A stretch of DNA of 64,000 bases from Paramecium tetraurelia (GCF_000165425.1 NW_001799466.1:248001-312000); one strand, 5' to 3'; positions 12,305 through 26,989 are shown, counted from the first letter of the stretch. Numbers and translations: made by a program. Notes: generated by a model from the letters alone, not told the origin.

Positions 12305-14209
12305 TCATTGAAGTTTTTATTTTAATCCATATAAAAATAGAAATGCCAGGAATCTATACACAACTATGTATCCAAAAAGAATTAGAGCACACCACCACAA
12401 TCCTATATTAAATCCATAAAGTTCTTCTGGATCAATATCATATTGCTTATCTTAATATTCATTATAAGACATGGCCTCAAACCCATATTTCATTGGACTC
12501 AGATATTGCAACCATCCGATCCAAGGATAAAAAGACTTCTAGTTTGAATAGAACCCTGAAAAGATTATCAATGGAGTCACTATTGCTGGTACAATATTTA
12601 ATGCCATTTAAATGTCTTTGAATGCAGCTCCAGCCATTAAACCTTAAAATATAGAACTATATATATACCCATTGAATTAGAACAAACAAATACTAAAACT
12701 GAGATAAGGAGATGTATTAATACTATTTCACCAGAGTCATAATTTAATCCTATCATCCAATATGCTATTATTTATTAGATCAATGGTGAAATAACACAAA
12801 ATGGAATCTCAATAAGTTATTTAGCTAGAAAATACGATTTAGTAGTGTATAGTTTTGAATTCTCCTCTCTCAAAAAGACCTCTCTCTCTACTGAAAAGCT
12901 TAGAATACATGACATGATGGCATTCATTGTAAAATCCACACAGATGAAAAACAAGGCTAAGGAAGAAATATATATAATTATAATACCTCCAGATATTGAT
13001 AATAATTATTCTAATTTCCCATTATTACGACCAGCTCCCCAAAACACACCTCCTTTCAATAAGCCCAAAAAGATTGCCTATATGACCTTTGCTTTGAATT
13101 GCATATGATCTCTCATAATGTCTTTGACTCCTCTTGAAGATATTTCACCTATTTAATATGTAAATGAGGTTTCATTAATTTTTAATGGCACATCTGAATT
13201 GCAGCAATTCTAGATTTCAGAGTCTATTTATTTTTGTAATTTCTGTTCGTATTCCTGAAAATACAAACTGTAATTCTCAATATTCTACTTATCTTCAGCA
13301 TGAGTTATAGATAAGAAATAATCCATTGGATTAGAATGGTCAGGACACTTAAATCCAAAACTGCTGAAATGGTTGATTATATTGTCTCTGGATCCTTAAT
13401 ATGCTAATCTCCCTTAAACCAAAAGCATAATCCTGTCAAAAAGTAAGAAGATGTCTGAACTTGGTTAATGTATGGTAAAGATGATAGTTCTGTCTTATTC
13501 ATCTGATAATTTTCTTAATTGATGGCTATAAATTAATCACAATTTATAATTACATAATTTAAAATGCTGTAAATGAGTCTAATCCAGAAGTTGGTTCATC
13601 AAGCAATATGCAACTAGGATTAGAGACTAATTCATATCCAATTGAAGTTCTTTTTCTCTCTCCTCCTGAAATGCCTTTCATATTAATTCCTCCAATGAAT
13701 GTATTCTAGCATCTCTCAAGTCTCATGCATTTAAGAGTGTCAATAACTCTGGATTACTTTATTTCTGCATCACTATATTTAAGGTTGGCAGCAAATTAAA
13801 GTGCTTCTTTCGGAGTCATAGTTTCCATTAAAACATCATTCTACATCACATAGGATGCAAACTAAGAAAACTTCTCGTAGTCATATGGACAACTGTTGGC
13901 CAACAATTTCCCAGTCAATTTGTTGGTTTTGGAATTAGAAATTCGACAAGCCAAAACATTCAGTAATGTTGTTTTACCTGCACCAGAACTTCCCATAATT
14001 GCTGTGACATGTCCACCAGGACAGATCCCACTGATATTATTCAGAATTATTCGTTTATCTAAAAATTTACTTCAATAATCACTTATTTCATAGGTAATAT
14101 TTTAGAAAACTAAATCAACAACTTTTCTGCTTCTGAGTGTTTTCGATGTAGAAGGTTCGGGTTTGTTCGTATTTAATGGAGTCATCTCAAATTTCACAGT
14201 TTCTGTCAT
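12305..14209 (-). CDS. ABCG-family half-transporter, copy 3
   Basis: 608 residues after three introns: 14059-14082 (24 bases, TAG, start GTG), 13526-13553 (28, TAG) and 12643-12668 (26, AAG). The arithmetic closes exactly. The N-terminus is longer than in the two left copies ([18 protein letters not shown]). Walker A is [12 protein letters not shown], signature SGGERKRTS, Walker [14 protein letters not shown]-loop [11 protein letters not shown]. The membrane half has [15 protein letters not shown] and ends GLKQKLQ. It shares two intron positions with copies 1 and 2 but lacks their first ATPase-domain intron. Sequence identity to them is visibly lower, so it separated earlier. Confidence 0.93.
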
Positions 14210-14973
14210 ATTTCAATAAATATTCTTAATTATATTCTCGGATTTAAGATTTTCGGATTTAACTTTAATACTATTGTTTCATCTATGATATCACACTTAA
14301 TAAGAAATCAATTTCAAAAGACTATTGATTACTATATGATTTTAATATTTTATTAATTATCAATTATCCTAATGTAAGGTGATCTCCAAATTAATGAAGA
14401 TATATCTGTTTTCATAGACATGAATTAAAATCCTCGTAGAATAAAGAATTTAACAGCATTCCTCTAAATTCAATCAAATTATAAGACAATCTACTTTTTC
14501 ATATTAAAATATCTAATCTATTTGTGACAATACATATCAATAAATTTCATAACAATAGAGAATGCACCAGAGAGCCCGACTTTAGTTTTTCTAAATTGCT
14601 TGGAAGCTATGAAATTCTGGAGTATTTAGCTTTAGGTTTTCCAAGTTACTTAAAGCTTTCTTAGTCCACATACTAAACAATCTCAATGTTTCCATTCAAA
14701 ACTAGTTTAGGGAAGTTAGTATTTGAAATGGCTTCCATTAAATTATTTATTGCCTCAAATAAATTATATTTCTAAGAAATAAATTTGAGTATCTTTATAG
14801 ATTATAATATATTGTAATAATCCAATTGACAATTGAAATTTGATGATTAATAATCAAAATCGTGTTACACTTAACATAATAACTAAATTGACGAAACATT
14901 TATTAAATATTGAATTATATCTATGTATTAGTCCAATCAAAAACAGAATAATAAAATTTATTATCACATTAAA
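14210..14973. other. Spacer holding one small spliced gene candidate
   Basis: Between copy 3 of the ABCG genes and the next plus-strand gene. The only coding-like part is about 14470-14738 on the minus strand, listed separately; the remainder shows nothing. Confidence 0.4.
14470..14738 (-). CDS. Possible short spliced gene, unknown
   Basis: From the ATG at 14738 a frame reads MEAISNTNFPKLVLNGNIEI. A second frame reads IASKQFRKTKVGLSGAFS to a TGA at 14470-14472. The two join in frame if a 20-base GT...AAG intron, or alternatively a 23-base one, is removed, giving about 82 residues. Base composition in both parts is coding-like. No family recognised. It could equally be a gene remnant; the exact splice is unresolved. 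Confidence 0.4.
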
Positions 14974-16373
14974 TGTCTTATAGTTCATAATAATCTATAA
15001 AATTGGAAGATTATAGAGAAATAGCTATTGACATATCGTAAAGTTTGATTGCAGTTCGCTCGATAATAAGAGAGATTTTAAGACGATCTAGTGTGATTTT
15101 AATTGAAAAGCATCTCGAATAATAGATTCCTCTGATAATGCCAAAATGGACTCTATAGTTTTCAGAGGATGTTGTGTCATTGGGCATTCATGAACCTGAT
15201 GAAATGATGACAGAGAATATTAATTAGGGTTTGGTTCTTGAAACAGAACCAGAAATAAGAATTTAAGATTGTTGGAGAAGTTATATTGCAAATATTGATC
15301 TGCGATTTCATTAAACAACACATACTAGCCATAGTGTAACCAAATCTCATCTATCCTTTAATGCAGGCTATCAGAGAAGTTCTGTTACAGTAAAAAGAGC
15401 TTCACAAATTCTAAAAACTCAATTCGAACCATTTGAGCCAGAGTTTGTTAATATGTAACAAAAAGTAGAGGAAGATCCCTTTGATTAAGGATTGAGGTTA
15501 TAGTTGGAGAGAGATCAATAATTGAGATAGTAAAAGTGGTAGGCTGAACAATAGAGGATTGCAGAAAAGAAAGAATAATTGAGATAGATCAGATTATTGG
15601 CAAGTTCATTCACAGGTGATAAGAAATATACTTTTGATTATGAAGGGAAATTCATGCCTTAAAATATACCTCAGATTGAGTAATTAGCACCCATCAGACC
15701 CAGAGTTAGTTCAATGGTGTAGTTTTAAGAAAAGAATAAGGTTATTGAATTTGGGAAGTCATTTGCACATGTGAAAATAGAGGGAGACAAACCTTTTTTG
15801 GGGAGTCAAATAAATTTCTAATAGAAACAATAATAGAATGTATTTGATCAAATTGAAGTAGCTAAAGGTGTTACTTTGACTGAAGGTTAGAATTAAAAAT
15901 AAGGACCTTCATTCTCGAATAAATAGAATTTATAATTATGGGAAGAGGGATTGAAATTAACTAAAAGTGAATATTAATAGTATGTGTAAGGAATTTAAGG
16001 AGGAGTGAAAATTTAAAAGATTATCTAAAATACATCTATTAATGATATAGAACCATCTCAAGTAAATTTAAATACATCTATAGTAAATTCTACAACTGTG
16101 AAGGAGGGTTCAATCAGAATAGATGGGAACATCAGTGTGGAAGAACTATTAATTACAGAAGAACCAACGCCAATTAAAATTGATGTTTAATAGCCATTAC
16201 CAAAATTGCTATTAAAATAAAAAGATCTCTCATAATTATTAACTATTACTACTGATGCTTTGAAATAAGGCAAGCCAAAATTACCAAAAGTAATGAGTTC
16301 ATAACATTCTCTACCTTAATTACCTAAAAATCCTAGAGATAGAACAATAAGCTAATTATATAAATTAAAATGA
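14974..16373 (+). CDS. Basic Gln-rich protein, unknown (possibly axonemal)
   Basis: One frame is open from about 15003 to the TGA at 16371-16373, coding for about 455 residues. Its first in-frame Met is far inside. A short first exon from the ATG at 14974 (MSY) with a 26-base GT...AAG intron (about 14984-15009) brings the frame together, and the total is then divisible by three, but this start is tentative. Features: RIIREILRRS near the start, EIRIQDCWRSYIANID, a Gln/Glu-rich helix (about residues 170-215), and KKYTFDYEGKF. The last two motifs vaguely resemble uncharacterised ciliary proteins. The stop lies 30 bases from the convergent BEACH gene stop. Confidence 0.75.
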
Positions 16374-16403
16374 TAATTAAGTAATAATAATATCTAAATT
16401 TAT

Positions 16404-19400
16404 TCAAACTTCTCTTTTCTTCAAATAATACTTCATCATTTTTAAATAATCTATTGTCATAAATAAAATCCTACCGTAATGTTCATCCATGTATTATAAG
16501 ATTTGATTATCAACAGCTATCAAATAAATATGTTTCATCTTTTTCTATTTATCGACTTTACATCTCATAAAACTTATATGTATAGCTGATATTCCGCTTC
16601 CTCTTAGGTTTCCCTTATTGACCAATATTCTGTTAAAGTTTAAGAACCCAAATTATTATTACTTGAACTTTAAATCAAATATATCGAAATAATAAATTAC
16701 AGGTACAAACTTAGGCATATCTTCATCTTCTTTTTGATTTAAGGAATACAACAACTAAGATAATAACTTTTTTGTAATACAAATGTAGATGAGAAGGGCG
16801 TTGTGAACATAATGTTTTTAGAAGAAGTTCTCTCCAATAAGGTCATAGGCTTAACATATTATTCTCCATTCATTGTAAATATAGAAATTTAGGAGTTAAC
16901 GCTCTTAAATACTAGAAATTACATTTAAATACAACATTGCCAGAACTTATTTGATTTATCTATATAAATTGTATGTAATACACTATTATATTTTTAATAT
17001 ATTACTTTCCTTCTAAACTCAATAGATTTGCAATATTCTTATAGTCTATTGTTAAAATAAGAAGATCAGTTAAATCTATACATAAAATTCCATTTTCTAA
17101 TTACTTAGTAAAGACTCCCTTAACTTATAACTAATGGTTGAATTGAATTTAAAATAATTGAAGTAAACCATCTAATGATCCTATGGCTAAAATCTTTGAA
17201 ACAGCATGAAATCTAACACATGATGTCCTTTTTTGTCTCTCTAAGTCTGAGGTTGGAAAATTGATATTAATTTTCTTCATCTTATTCCTTAAATCGTAGA
17301 TTTTTAGGCTTTCATCAAGGAATCCTACCAAACATAAATACAACTTGTAATTCTATTTCCCCTCAAAAACACTATAATACTAAGAATCATAACCATCCCC
17401 AAAATCAAACTACTATTCATAAATGAAGCTGAACATATTTTAGGGATTGCACCCGTCCGTCTTTAGCTCAGGCAATTCAAACATCTATTTAAGTTAGATC
17501 TCAGGATAAAAATCAAAATGATCTTAGAAATGCTTAGTCTCCAATAATGTTAGATTATTGTAGTTCTTATCATTAGTCTTCAATATATAAATGCATTTTT
17601 TGGAATAGGGATAAAACCCTAAAATTTATGATTTTCTTAATTCTGTCAACCGATCAAATTATTGAAAGACAAACAACTTGTTTTGTTTTAACTGATCATT
17701 GCCAAAATCAGGGATCTCATTTGTAAATACCTACAAACTATATACCCTCTTTTAATGATTCTTCTTGAATAATTATTTAGGTGTTTAACCAATATCTTAA
17801 ATTTTAGTTAAATATTATTTTATTGCTAAGTAGTCATTACTCTAGTTTAACAATTTATTCCAATTTTCTTAATATGTTAGATGATGAAACATATTTGCAG
17901 AGTCGACTGCATTTTATCCAATACTTTTGTTTCCAAATATCAAATCGATCCAGTGATTCAATTCATTAGACACTGTATCACTCTCAAGTGCTAGCCTCAT
18001 TATATAAACAAACTCTTCAGGTGTCTACGTCTTAACCCAATTCGGCAATTCTACAACAGGGATTCTTGACTGTTATTGTAAATTACTAAATATAATCATA
18101 CAAATACATATTCCTTAGAAATTCAGGCATATAGTAAAATTCTGGAATCAATTCCTTATTATCATAATTTATACTATTTTCCCATAAATTTTCAATACTT
18201 GAAAATAGTCTTTCAGACGTACTGAATTCATCCATCAATTTTGAAGGGATCAATCTTATCAAATATTTGAGAACTGTTTAAGCATTTGAGTAATGGTGTT
18301 TATGTTGATAGTTCCCATTAGTAGAAGTTATTTCTCTCTCCATATAATCTTTAATTATTTATTCAGAATTCTTTGCAATTGCACCGACTGGTAATTTGAG
18401 ATTTCTAAATGTATCTGATCCTTCTTTGGAATAGAAATCAATTTGATAAGATTTATAGTTTTAAATGACCCAAGGAAATACAAAATACTAACTTAAATCG
18501 TTACAAGTTCTTCCTGAAAAAATGTTCACTAACATTAAATAGTGAAAATTTGATAACTATCCTTCAACCCATTTCTCTTAATAATTCATTTTCTTAAATT
18601 CTTATTTTGGATCAATTACTTAAACTTTCTTCTTTCTAAATTCTTACAATAGTAATTATTATTCTGAATTTTTAAATAAATTGAAGAAGTAATTCTATCT
18701 ATCAATAAATATCTCAATAGCAATCTCCATTAATAAAAACCTCCTTGGGTGCACATTCATTATCCTATCGAGAGTAATTTCAAGGAATATGTTCTCTGTT
18801 GTTTAAATAACTTGTGGACTCGAAAATAATTCTTCTGATTCTAATTCTTATTATTCAAACTGAAGAGATTAATTAATTTCATTAAATTTCAACACTCCTT
18901 AATAAACCCCTTGATAAGTTATATATTCACAATTATATTTAGTAATCCCTACCTAATTGTTTTCTGGTGATCTTTTTCTAAGATTCATAATTGCATTATT
19001 AATTTTATTTTGAATATCTTATTCTTTTTTCATTCTCTGAATTTATTATTTATCAAATTAATGATCTATTTCATCTTATGAACAATATAATTAATTAATT
19101 TTAGTAATTTGTAAAAATGGGTGTTTTCTTGTGAAGTCTGACAAATCAAATACCCATTTCCATTGCCTAGTTTCCACAAATTTAAAATTACATTTCTTGT
19201 TGTAAATAAAACTGTTTAATTTTTGCTAAATTAATTATAATTAATCTTTAACTTAACCACATTATGACTAATATCCTGACTCTTAATACTAACTATGTGT
19301 CCTCTATTATTCCTTATAAGAATCTTCAAATAAGGTTAGAACGGATAATTTTGGATAAACTAATAAATTACTTTATGTCCTCTGTTTCTCTTAAGGTTCC

Positions 19401-22400
19401 ATAATAATAGGATACAACACCCAAAGTTTATGAATTAATTGGTAGTAAATTATAATATCCATGAATATACTTAATCGAATTGAATTTGCTAATTCATTAT
19501 TGGATAAATCTATTTATGATAAATCATGTGTGCTTATTATTGATTATTTACTCGATTAGACTTACATCTTTAGCGTATTGAGTTTATTAAAAGCCTTCAA
19601 TATTTATTCTTAAGATTCTTTTTGTTGATGAAAAAAACATTAAATTAATTTAGGATCTACATTTTTCCAATCCATAGTTCTGGTCAGTTTAAATTGTCCA
19701 AGTATTTCTTAAAGTTCTGATTAGTTCTTTAATATTTACTTATCTAATTAATTATCATTAGGTTAATTATTTTCAAATAGAGCGAAATAAACTAAGAGTT
19801 AGTAAAATTTATAATGCTTAACTAATTTAGATCCATTCTCCTTGATTCTTATTCTCCCTTAATTAAGATCTGCATTATGTAACATTGTTGTTAACTGTTA
19901 TCTGTATTATTTCTTTGTTATAAATAGATAAACTGAGAATTCTTAATCAATAAATTTTTTAATTCTTTGACAACTTTATTAATCAATTCTACCCTCTATG
20001 TTATATTTATTAATAGATAAATAATTTCTTATTGGTTTAATCATTTATGGAATTTTCACAAAAGGTGCAATTAATTATTGCATTAACCTTTTAATGCCTC
20101 CATTGGGTAGAATTCTATTGTTTTACTTTTTCATTTTATTATAGTCTTCTTTAATTTATTTTAAATCAAAAGTATCTTCAAAATCTGGAATGATGTAGTC
20201 ATGATCATAAAATAAGATTCCTAAATAATTAAATAGATCAATGCCCTTGTCCATTATCTAAGAGTACTAGTTCCAATCAACAATTTCAAAATTTGATATC
20301 TCTCCAATACATTTTTCGATATGCATATATAGAATTATGATATTTACTAATTTACTCTCATCCTTTTCTCCTTGAAATGGCTGCGCTTATTTTAGAGCAT
20401 AAAATGAGATTGTTGTATGATAAACAACCTATAGATATTAATTAAAACTATCATTACTAAGTATTTAGCTTTAAATATGCACTTCATATAAGGTCTCGCT
20501 AGTCAAATTTGGATACATTTCTATAAGATATATAACTAAATATGTGAATAAATCTAAAGAGTTTTGCTTGTTATCTAAAGAAATAGTCATTAGATTTTTC
20601 ATCAACATAGGAAAACTCTATAATTTTACTAGTTTTAAAATTAAAATGTCTGAATTCCATTTTTTTAGAGCAGCATTTTTAAATAAATCCAAATACCAAA
20701 TTAATATTGTTCTCTTAACTGAATCCTTTATTAATAGATTTAACATCAATTAATTCTAAAACCTTACGAGTTTCTTTATTAATAGTACATCCACCTCAAA
20801 TTACTTAATTAGAGTTAATACTTTTGAAATTAATAATTATCCAACTTCAATTCTATTCTTGAGGAAATAATCAAAATAAATTTATAATGTATTCAATTCT
20901 CCATTTTCTTTAGAATTCTACCTTAATTAAAAAACTATTGATGAATAAATTGAAAATGTCAATTCATACATTTTATCATTTACTTCAAATTCATAAATAA
21001 ATGATCGATTATCACTAATCTATTTATATTACTTCTTTAAAATTTGAAAAATTTTATATTTAAAACTATTTAGAATGGTTTCTTCCTCAATTTTTATGTT
21101 ATTTTTTTATTTCATTCTATCCTTTATCAATATATCTATTATTTATAATATGTCTAAAGTGAATAAATTAAAACATTTTTGGCTCACTAATAAATTAAAA
21201 AAATTTGTAATGGGATTAATTTCTGGAATCAATATATCCCCTTAATATTGAATGCATTTAGATAAGGAATAGGAAAACAAATGTTTTTCTTCAATGCTCA
21301 TAAAGGCTTAACTCATTTTTATTGACACTTAAGCAAATAAATATCTACTTTCATAATACAAATGGATGTTCATGAATTTTCTTAAACAATTTGAGGTTAT
21401 CAATGTCTGAATTATACTACTTGTACATATGAGCTTTATTTAATCAAAGGTAGTGAACTGATTATCTAATATTTTAATTATAGTAATGAGAAATAAAAAG
21501 GATGATTACTCATTTTACATTTTCGAATAGATTAATAATAATTAAATGATGAATTCATTTGAAATCATTTAATTTATGTTAATCCATCTTTTGCAATTCT
21601 CTTCCATGTTTTATAGATTTTAGGAATTAATAAAATTACTCACCTTAGAATTCCACATCATCATATTTTCTTAAAATATTTTCAATACCAAAATGATAAT
21701 TTATTCAGAATCCCTTGCATTTGTATTTTCACATTCAGTATATAATAAATCTAAAATCATATTAAAGATATTGAAACCTCCACACTTTTGGATGAAATCA
21801 ATTCCTTTTTTCATATCTAACTTATAGACATTCTGAAAACATATTTTACACTCATTTTGCAAAACTGGTGAAATAGAAAACAATTCATCAAATTTTTACT
21901 AATTTTCATTAAAGACTTCTGAATTAATGAATATCATTGTTTATCGCTTTAAATTTGTTTTTTTAATTTGCTCAAATTAGATCTTCGAGTTATTTATTAT
22001 TAAGTAAAATTCTGATACTTATCCTTCAAATGAGCATTAATCTAATAATTCAATAGAACAATTGAATTCCTCATTTGATTCCTATAGTTGATCATTTATA
22101 TTAACTCCAAAAACGAACTTGGAAAATTAGGGTTGCAAATCCTCTTGTTGTTGTAATTAAAATATGAAATTCTATTCGTTAATTTAAACTATTAGATTTT
22201 AATTGTTTTTTAGTTAAAAATCTATATTAAACCATGATGTCAAGTCCAGATTAGTTAAGTAATCTTACTCCTAATGGAATTCCCCTTCTTTATAAATGAT
22301 AATAAATTTCTTCATCTTACAAATAGATATTTGAATTTCTTGATCTTTTGTAAAATATAAAGTAAAAATAATTAGTTTTTCAGCATATTCAAAATTATCT

Positions 22401-25332
22401 AGAAATGAATCTAAGTTCATTTGATCTAGTTCTTAAAATTTGGAACTTTCATTCTCTGAATTAATAATTTTTAATCTGATTTTTCCTTCAAGTATAGAAA
22501 TAGGATTAGGCAATAAGTTTATCTGAAGTGATGATGCCCCTCCTTAAAAGAATAGGAGATTTGATTATTCTTTCAATTTTGATTACTGCCACATCTCGTA
22601 AACTAGTTAAGATATCTCTATGATTATTTTGACAACTTAAATGTAGTTATCTTTATCGTCCACTAATTATATTAGGTTATAATTTNNNNNNNNNNNNNNN
22701 NNNNNNNNNNNNNNNNNNNNNNNNNNNNNNNNNNNNNNNNNNNNNNNNNNNNNNNNNNNNNNNNNNNNNNNNNNNNNNNNNNNNNNNNNNNNNNNNNNNN
22801 NNNNNNNNNNNNNNNNNNNNNNNNNNNNNNNNNNNGCTCACCCTTTAGATAACTACACGTTCGATAACTTTTTATTTAATTTCATCTTATTCGTAAGCAT
22901 CTAATTACAAATCATCTAAATCATTCATTAATATTGTGGATTAATATTGACTTAATGTTTCAAACAATTATTTAATTATTTGAGGATCTTAATTCAACGA
23001 AATCACTCTGACTATGCATTACTGCATTAACCTTATTATTTCTGGATCTCTTGCTAATCTGAAATAGAAAATAAATTTAGGATAGAAATCCAAAAAAGAA
23101 AGGACAAGGGAAATTTATGTTTCTAATTACAATTTTAGCATCTATAAATAGAATTTTCTATTGATTTGTATATTAGGCACTTCGAATAAAATACTTAAAC
23201 TTGTTTCATAGAATTTGTTATAGACTAACTTCAATAAAACTTATCTCTAATTTAATTTCGAAAATAGATCTGAAGTATTCAATAAATTCTCATTCCTATC
23301 AAAGTACATATCCTTAATTTAAATGATATAATCATATCCATAAGCAATAACATTGATGTTGTTAATTATTTAATAGAGTGTATTAGATTGGAGAATGCCA
23401 GCATTTTAAAGTACAATAATAAGATTTATTGTGAATTTATAGTGAATATAGCATAATTCTAAACAAAGTTATTAAATGGGATCTGATCTTAACATCTCTT
23501 TCTCATCGATCAACCAAAATATCATGTAAATTATATAAGTAATTTTATGATAGATTTCAGTATATGTTCTATATTATCCAACATTTGTATTAGAAGCCTT
23601 GATTATAGAATAGTAAATAGTCTATACTATTTCAGTAAACTTTGTTAAATTTGACAATAAATAATTGAGAATCTTGGTTCCCATACCCGTTTTATAATTT
23701 ATGTTGTTTTTATACTCTCCTTTCTTATTTTTCTTGCATGATCTCATTAAAATTGAAATATATTTTAGAATATGCTGAAAGCATCCAGAGTTCTGTTATA
23801 TAGACTAAAATAATGCCAGTAATTATTACTTACTATATGAAATTTAAGAAACCATAACTATGCTGCAAAGATTTAGAGGAATTTGAAATAGCAATATGGA
23901 TTATTTTCTAATAAATTGATTCATTCTCAATTAGTTCCAAAAGTTTATGATCAAATATCTTATAATAATACTGATCTTTGATTTCTTCTGTATAATATTG
24001 AATAATAGAAGAATTGAGTTCTATCTTTTGTTCTTCATTAAATTGATGTTAGTATTTACATAAGTATATAATAAATTGAATAAGCTGTTCAGTGTTTAAA
24101 CTATTGTCATGAACAAAGTGCTTTAATTCCTTTACATGAAAATCAATGTATATATTTAATATTTTATTGTTGTCGTTCAACTATAATAATTATTGTCCAA
24201 TTAATAGATAATAAGATAATTTGGTTTCTTAGTTTGAATTTTAAACAATCAAATCAAAAATATATAAAATAAGAGTATAATTTTGGATTATATAAAAATT
24301 ATTTGAGCAGATGACCAACCACTTTATGATTCTATTATTACATCAATTTCATTATTGATTGACTTCTAATTTAAATTAATTCTGTGTCCAATTTGAAATT
24401 ATCAACAAACTCGGTTACTTATAACAAATAAATGAAAATTAAGTAATAATTAATATCACTATCCTCTTTAATTTGATAAATCCATTTCCACAAGTTTTAC
24501 TCTATAATTTAAATGTATTAAATTTATCGATAATTTTATTTTAAACATGACGAGTATACTTAAAAATATGTAATCTCCTAAGATTATTCAATATCACTTA
24601 ATTCTTGAAGTTGCTTAGAGTTTTGCAAGAAACAGTATTAAAATAAGTCATTTAACTCAATAAACTTCTAGATATCTATAACCTGTAAATAGGTGAAATA
24701 CAAAGTATTTGCTAATAAAATTTAATAAATCAAAGGCCTTATATTTAATTTTTTCTTAAAATTTAAGGGTATAATAAGTTTTAATTAATATTTATAACTT
24801 AATGAATGGCTTGATATATTAATATTATTAAGGTTTTTGATCATTATTTTACATCATTTTCTTTACAAAAATAATCACATTGCTTCCAACCTCATAACAG
24901 ACTTCAAATAGAATTTATTTGACAATTTCATTGATTTCTGATAATTTATCATATTCATAAAGTAGATTGTCCAAACAATCCTATGATAGATTTCAATAGC
25001 AATTTTTTAAGAGGATGGAAAAAATAATAAATTATTAGTGTGTTATTATTGACCTAAAATAATTTGACGTATATGAATAATAATCCTTGAATAACAGCAT
25101 TTATAAAGTAAGTAAGTTGAAAAAGAAAGGAGAATTCCCTTTTTTTGTTGAAAAAGTTTTCATATTCCCATTGATTTTCAACTTTTGATTTAGTTAATGA
25201 AATAAACTCAAATTCTATAATGGATTAATTTTATAAGGATAATTTTGGATCTTCTCTAAGTGTATCTGATAAATCATCATTAAATGTTTATTCCCACTAT
25301 GTGTGAAGTAATTTCAGATATTAATTAAGCAT
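16404..25332 (-). CDS. Giant BEACH-WD40 protein (LYST/neurobeachin type), interrupted by an assembly gap
   Basis: The minus strand stays open, apart from micro-introns, from an ATG at 25332 (MLNQYLKLLHTQWEQT) to a TGA at 16404-16406. This predicts about 2,900 residues, the size of LYST or neurobeachin relatives. The N-terminal two thirds looks like a helical solenoid. A PH-like segment precedes the BEACH domain, visible near 18540-18060: [44 protein letters not shown] and [14 protein letters not shown]. The C-terminus has WD40-like repeats and ends near [10 protein letters not shown]. Such proteins govern membrane traffic and organelle or phagosome size. 150 N at 22686-22835 fall inside the coding region. 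I did not resolve every intron; a split into two genes cannot be fully excluded. Confidence 0.85.
22686..22835. other. Assembly gap (150 N)
   Basis: Run of N inside the BEACH gene. The true length of the missing DNA is unknown, so the protein length is approximate. Confidence 0.99.
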
Positions 25333-25577
25333 TTTAATATAAATTAAATTAATAATAATAATAAGGATTTACTAAATATTGATCAAGAAATTCCCATCTT
25401 AATATACATGAATAAGGAATAATTGAAATTAAAAATTACAAGATTACCAAATTTATAATTATTATGTTAATTTGTAAGAAAAAACACTCTATTTATTATT
25501 ATTAATATTTGTTATCAGAGCCAGTCAATAAAAATTATAATTCTAATTCTTTTATTTATGAATATAATTGAAACAAT

Positions 25578-26989
25578 TCATTCGATCCAAACTGTCTTAA
25601 TATTAGCAAAGTTCTAGACTCCCCATTCACCACATTCTCTTCCATATCCAGATCCTTTGATACCTCCAGATGGTAATCTTTAATCTGATTTGACTATTTC
25701 ATTCACAAACACCATTCCTGCTTCTAGATGATTCACAAATTACTCAATCTCTTACTTGTCATTGCTAACAACTACTGCACCTAATCCATAAGATGTGTTA
25801 TTTGCAATTCTCAATATCTCATCGTTACTATTTGCTTTTATTAAAGCAAATAATGGTCCAAATGTCTCCTCTTTTACCAATATATTTTTCTCATCCACCT
25901 CTACGACAGTTGGCAACATAAAATTTTCATTCTCCTTTAATCTAGTACCTCCATAAACTATCTTTGCTCCTTAATCCACTCCCATCTTAATTTAATGCAA
26001 AAGACTTGTAATTAAATCTTCTCTTGCTATCGGACCTAATTCAGTTGTCTCTAATAAAGGATCACCAATTTTTAGTTTCTCCAATGCATTTACTAATTTT
26101 TCTTTAAAAATATCATAATATTGAAAATGAACTATGAATCTTTTTGCAGAAAAGCACACTTATCCGCAATTAGCTATTCTTGATTTAAGAGCCAATTAAA
26201 CTGCTAATTCTACATTTGCATTTTACAATACACAAAATGGATCTGATCCTCCCAATTCCAAGACACTTCTCTTTAAATGTTTACCAGCAGTAGCTCCTAT
26301 TATTGAACCTGCAGCTGTAGAACCTGTGAATGACACACCTTATATCTAAGGATGAGCCATCACTTATTCTAATTATTAAGCAGTTGTAAATGCATTCTAA
26401 AATATATTTTCATTGAATCCAGCTAATATAAATAACTCCTATAACGCCATTCCGCAAAGCCCTGTTGAATCTGAAGGTCTATGGATTACTGCATTACCAA
26501 CTACCAACATTGGAATAATTGGTTTAAAACCTTAATATACAAGGTGTCTTACATAACCAAAATGGAAAATTGAAAGGAGATATCGAGTAGATGGTTCCAA
26601 TAGGTGAATATTACACATAACTACTTTTAGCTTCAGTTATCACTATTTGAGGTTGTGAATATTTATCGATATTTTCAGCATAATATTTGCAATAATTTGC
26701 TGATTTCTTTATTTCTGCTCTTGATTAACATATTGGTTTGCCTACCTCTTATGATATTAATCTTGCATATTTCTCTTAATTTTCGTTCAATAAATCAGAT
26801 AGCCTATTAATTTGTATAACAAATGTACTTCAATAATTTCTTTGCTTTCAATTAGTACGAGCTATTCCTATTGATTTCATATCCTTATTGTGATTATAGA
26901 ATTAATTGCTTTAACTCTTCATCACTAAGAAAATTGAATTCCTATACTACCTCCTTAGTGGCTGGATTTTTTGATATAAATTTTCTCAT
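25578..26989 (-). CDS. NAD(P)-dependent aldehyde dehydrogenase, succinate-semialdehyde type
   Basis: 454 residues after two introns: 26804-26828 (25 bases, TAG) and 26531-26552 (22, AAG). The total is a multiple of three only with both removed. The start [18 protein letters not shown] is typical of short succinate-semialdehyde dehydrogenases, which have the opening (I)NPATGE. The cofactor/catalytic part has FNFPFW, the general-base Glu in LELGGSDPF (about residue 228) and the catalytic Cys in [10 protein letters not shown] (about residue 262). The C-terminus has [17 protein letters not shown], like the family's GIREFVNxKxV. It oxidises an aldehyde to the acid; succinate semialdehyde is a guess from the short length and N-terminus. 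Confidence 0.9.

Noticed and set aside
12845-13108. Plus-strand open frame inside ABCG copy 3
   Set aside because: It is antisense to the membrane half of a clear ABCG gene and has no motif of its own.
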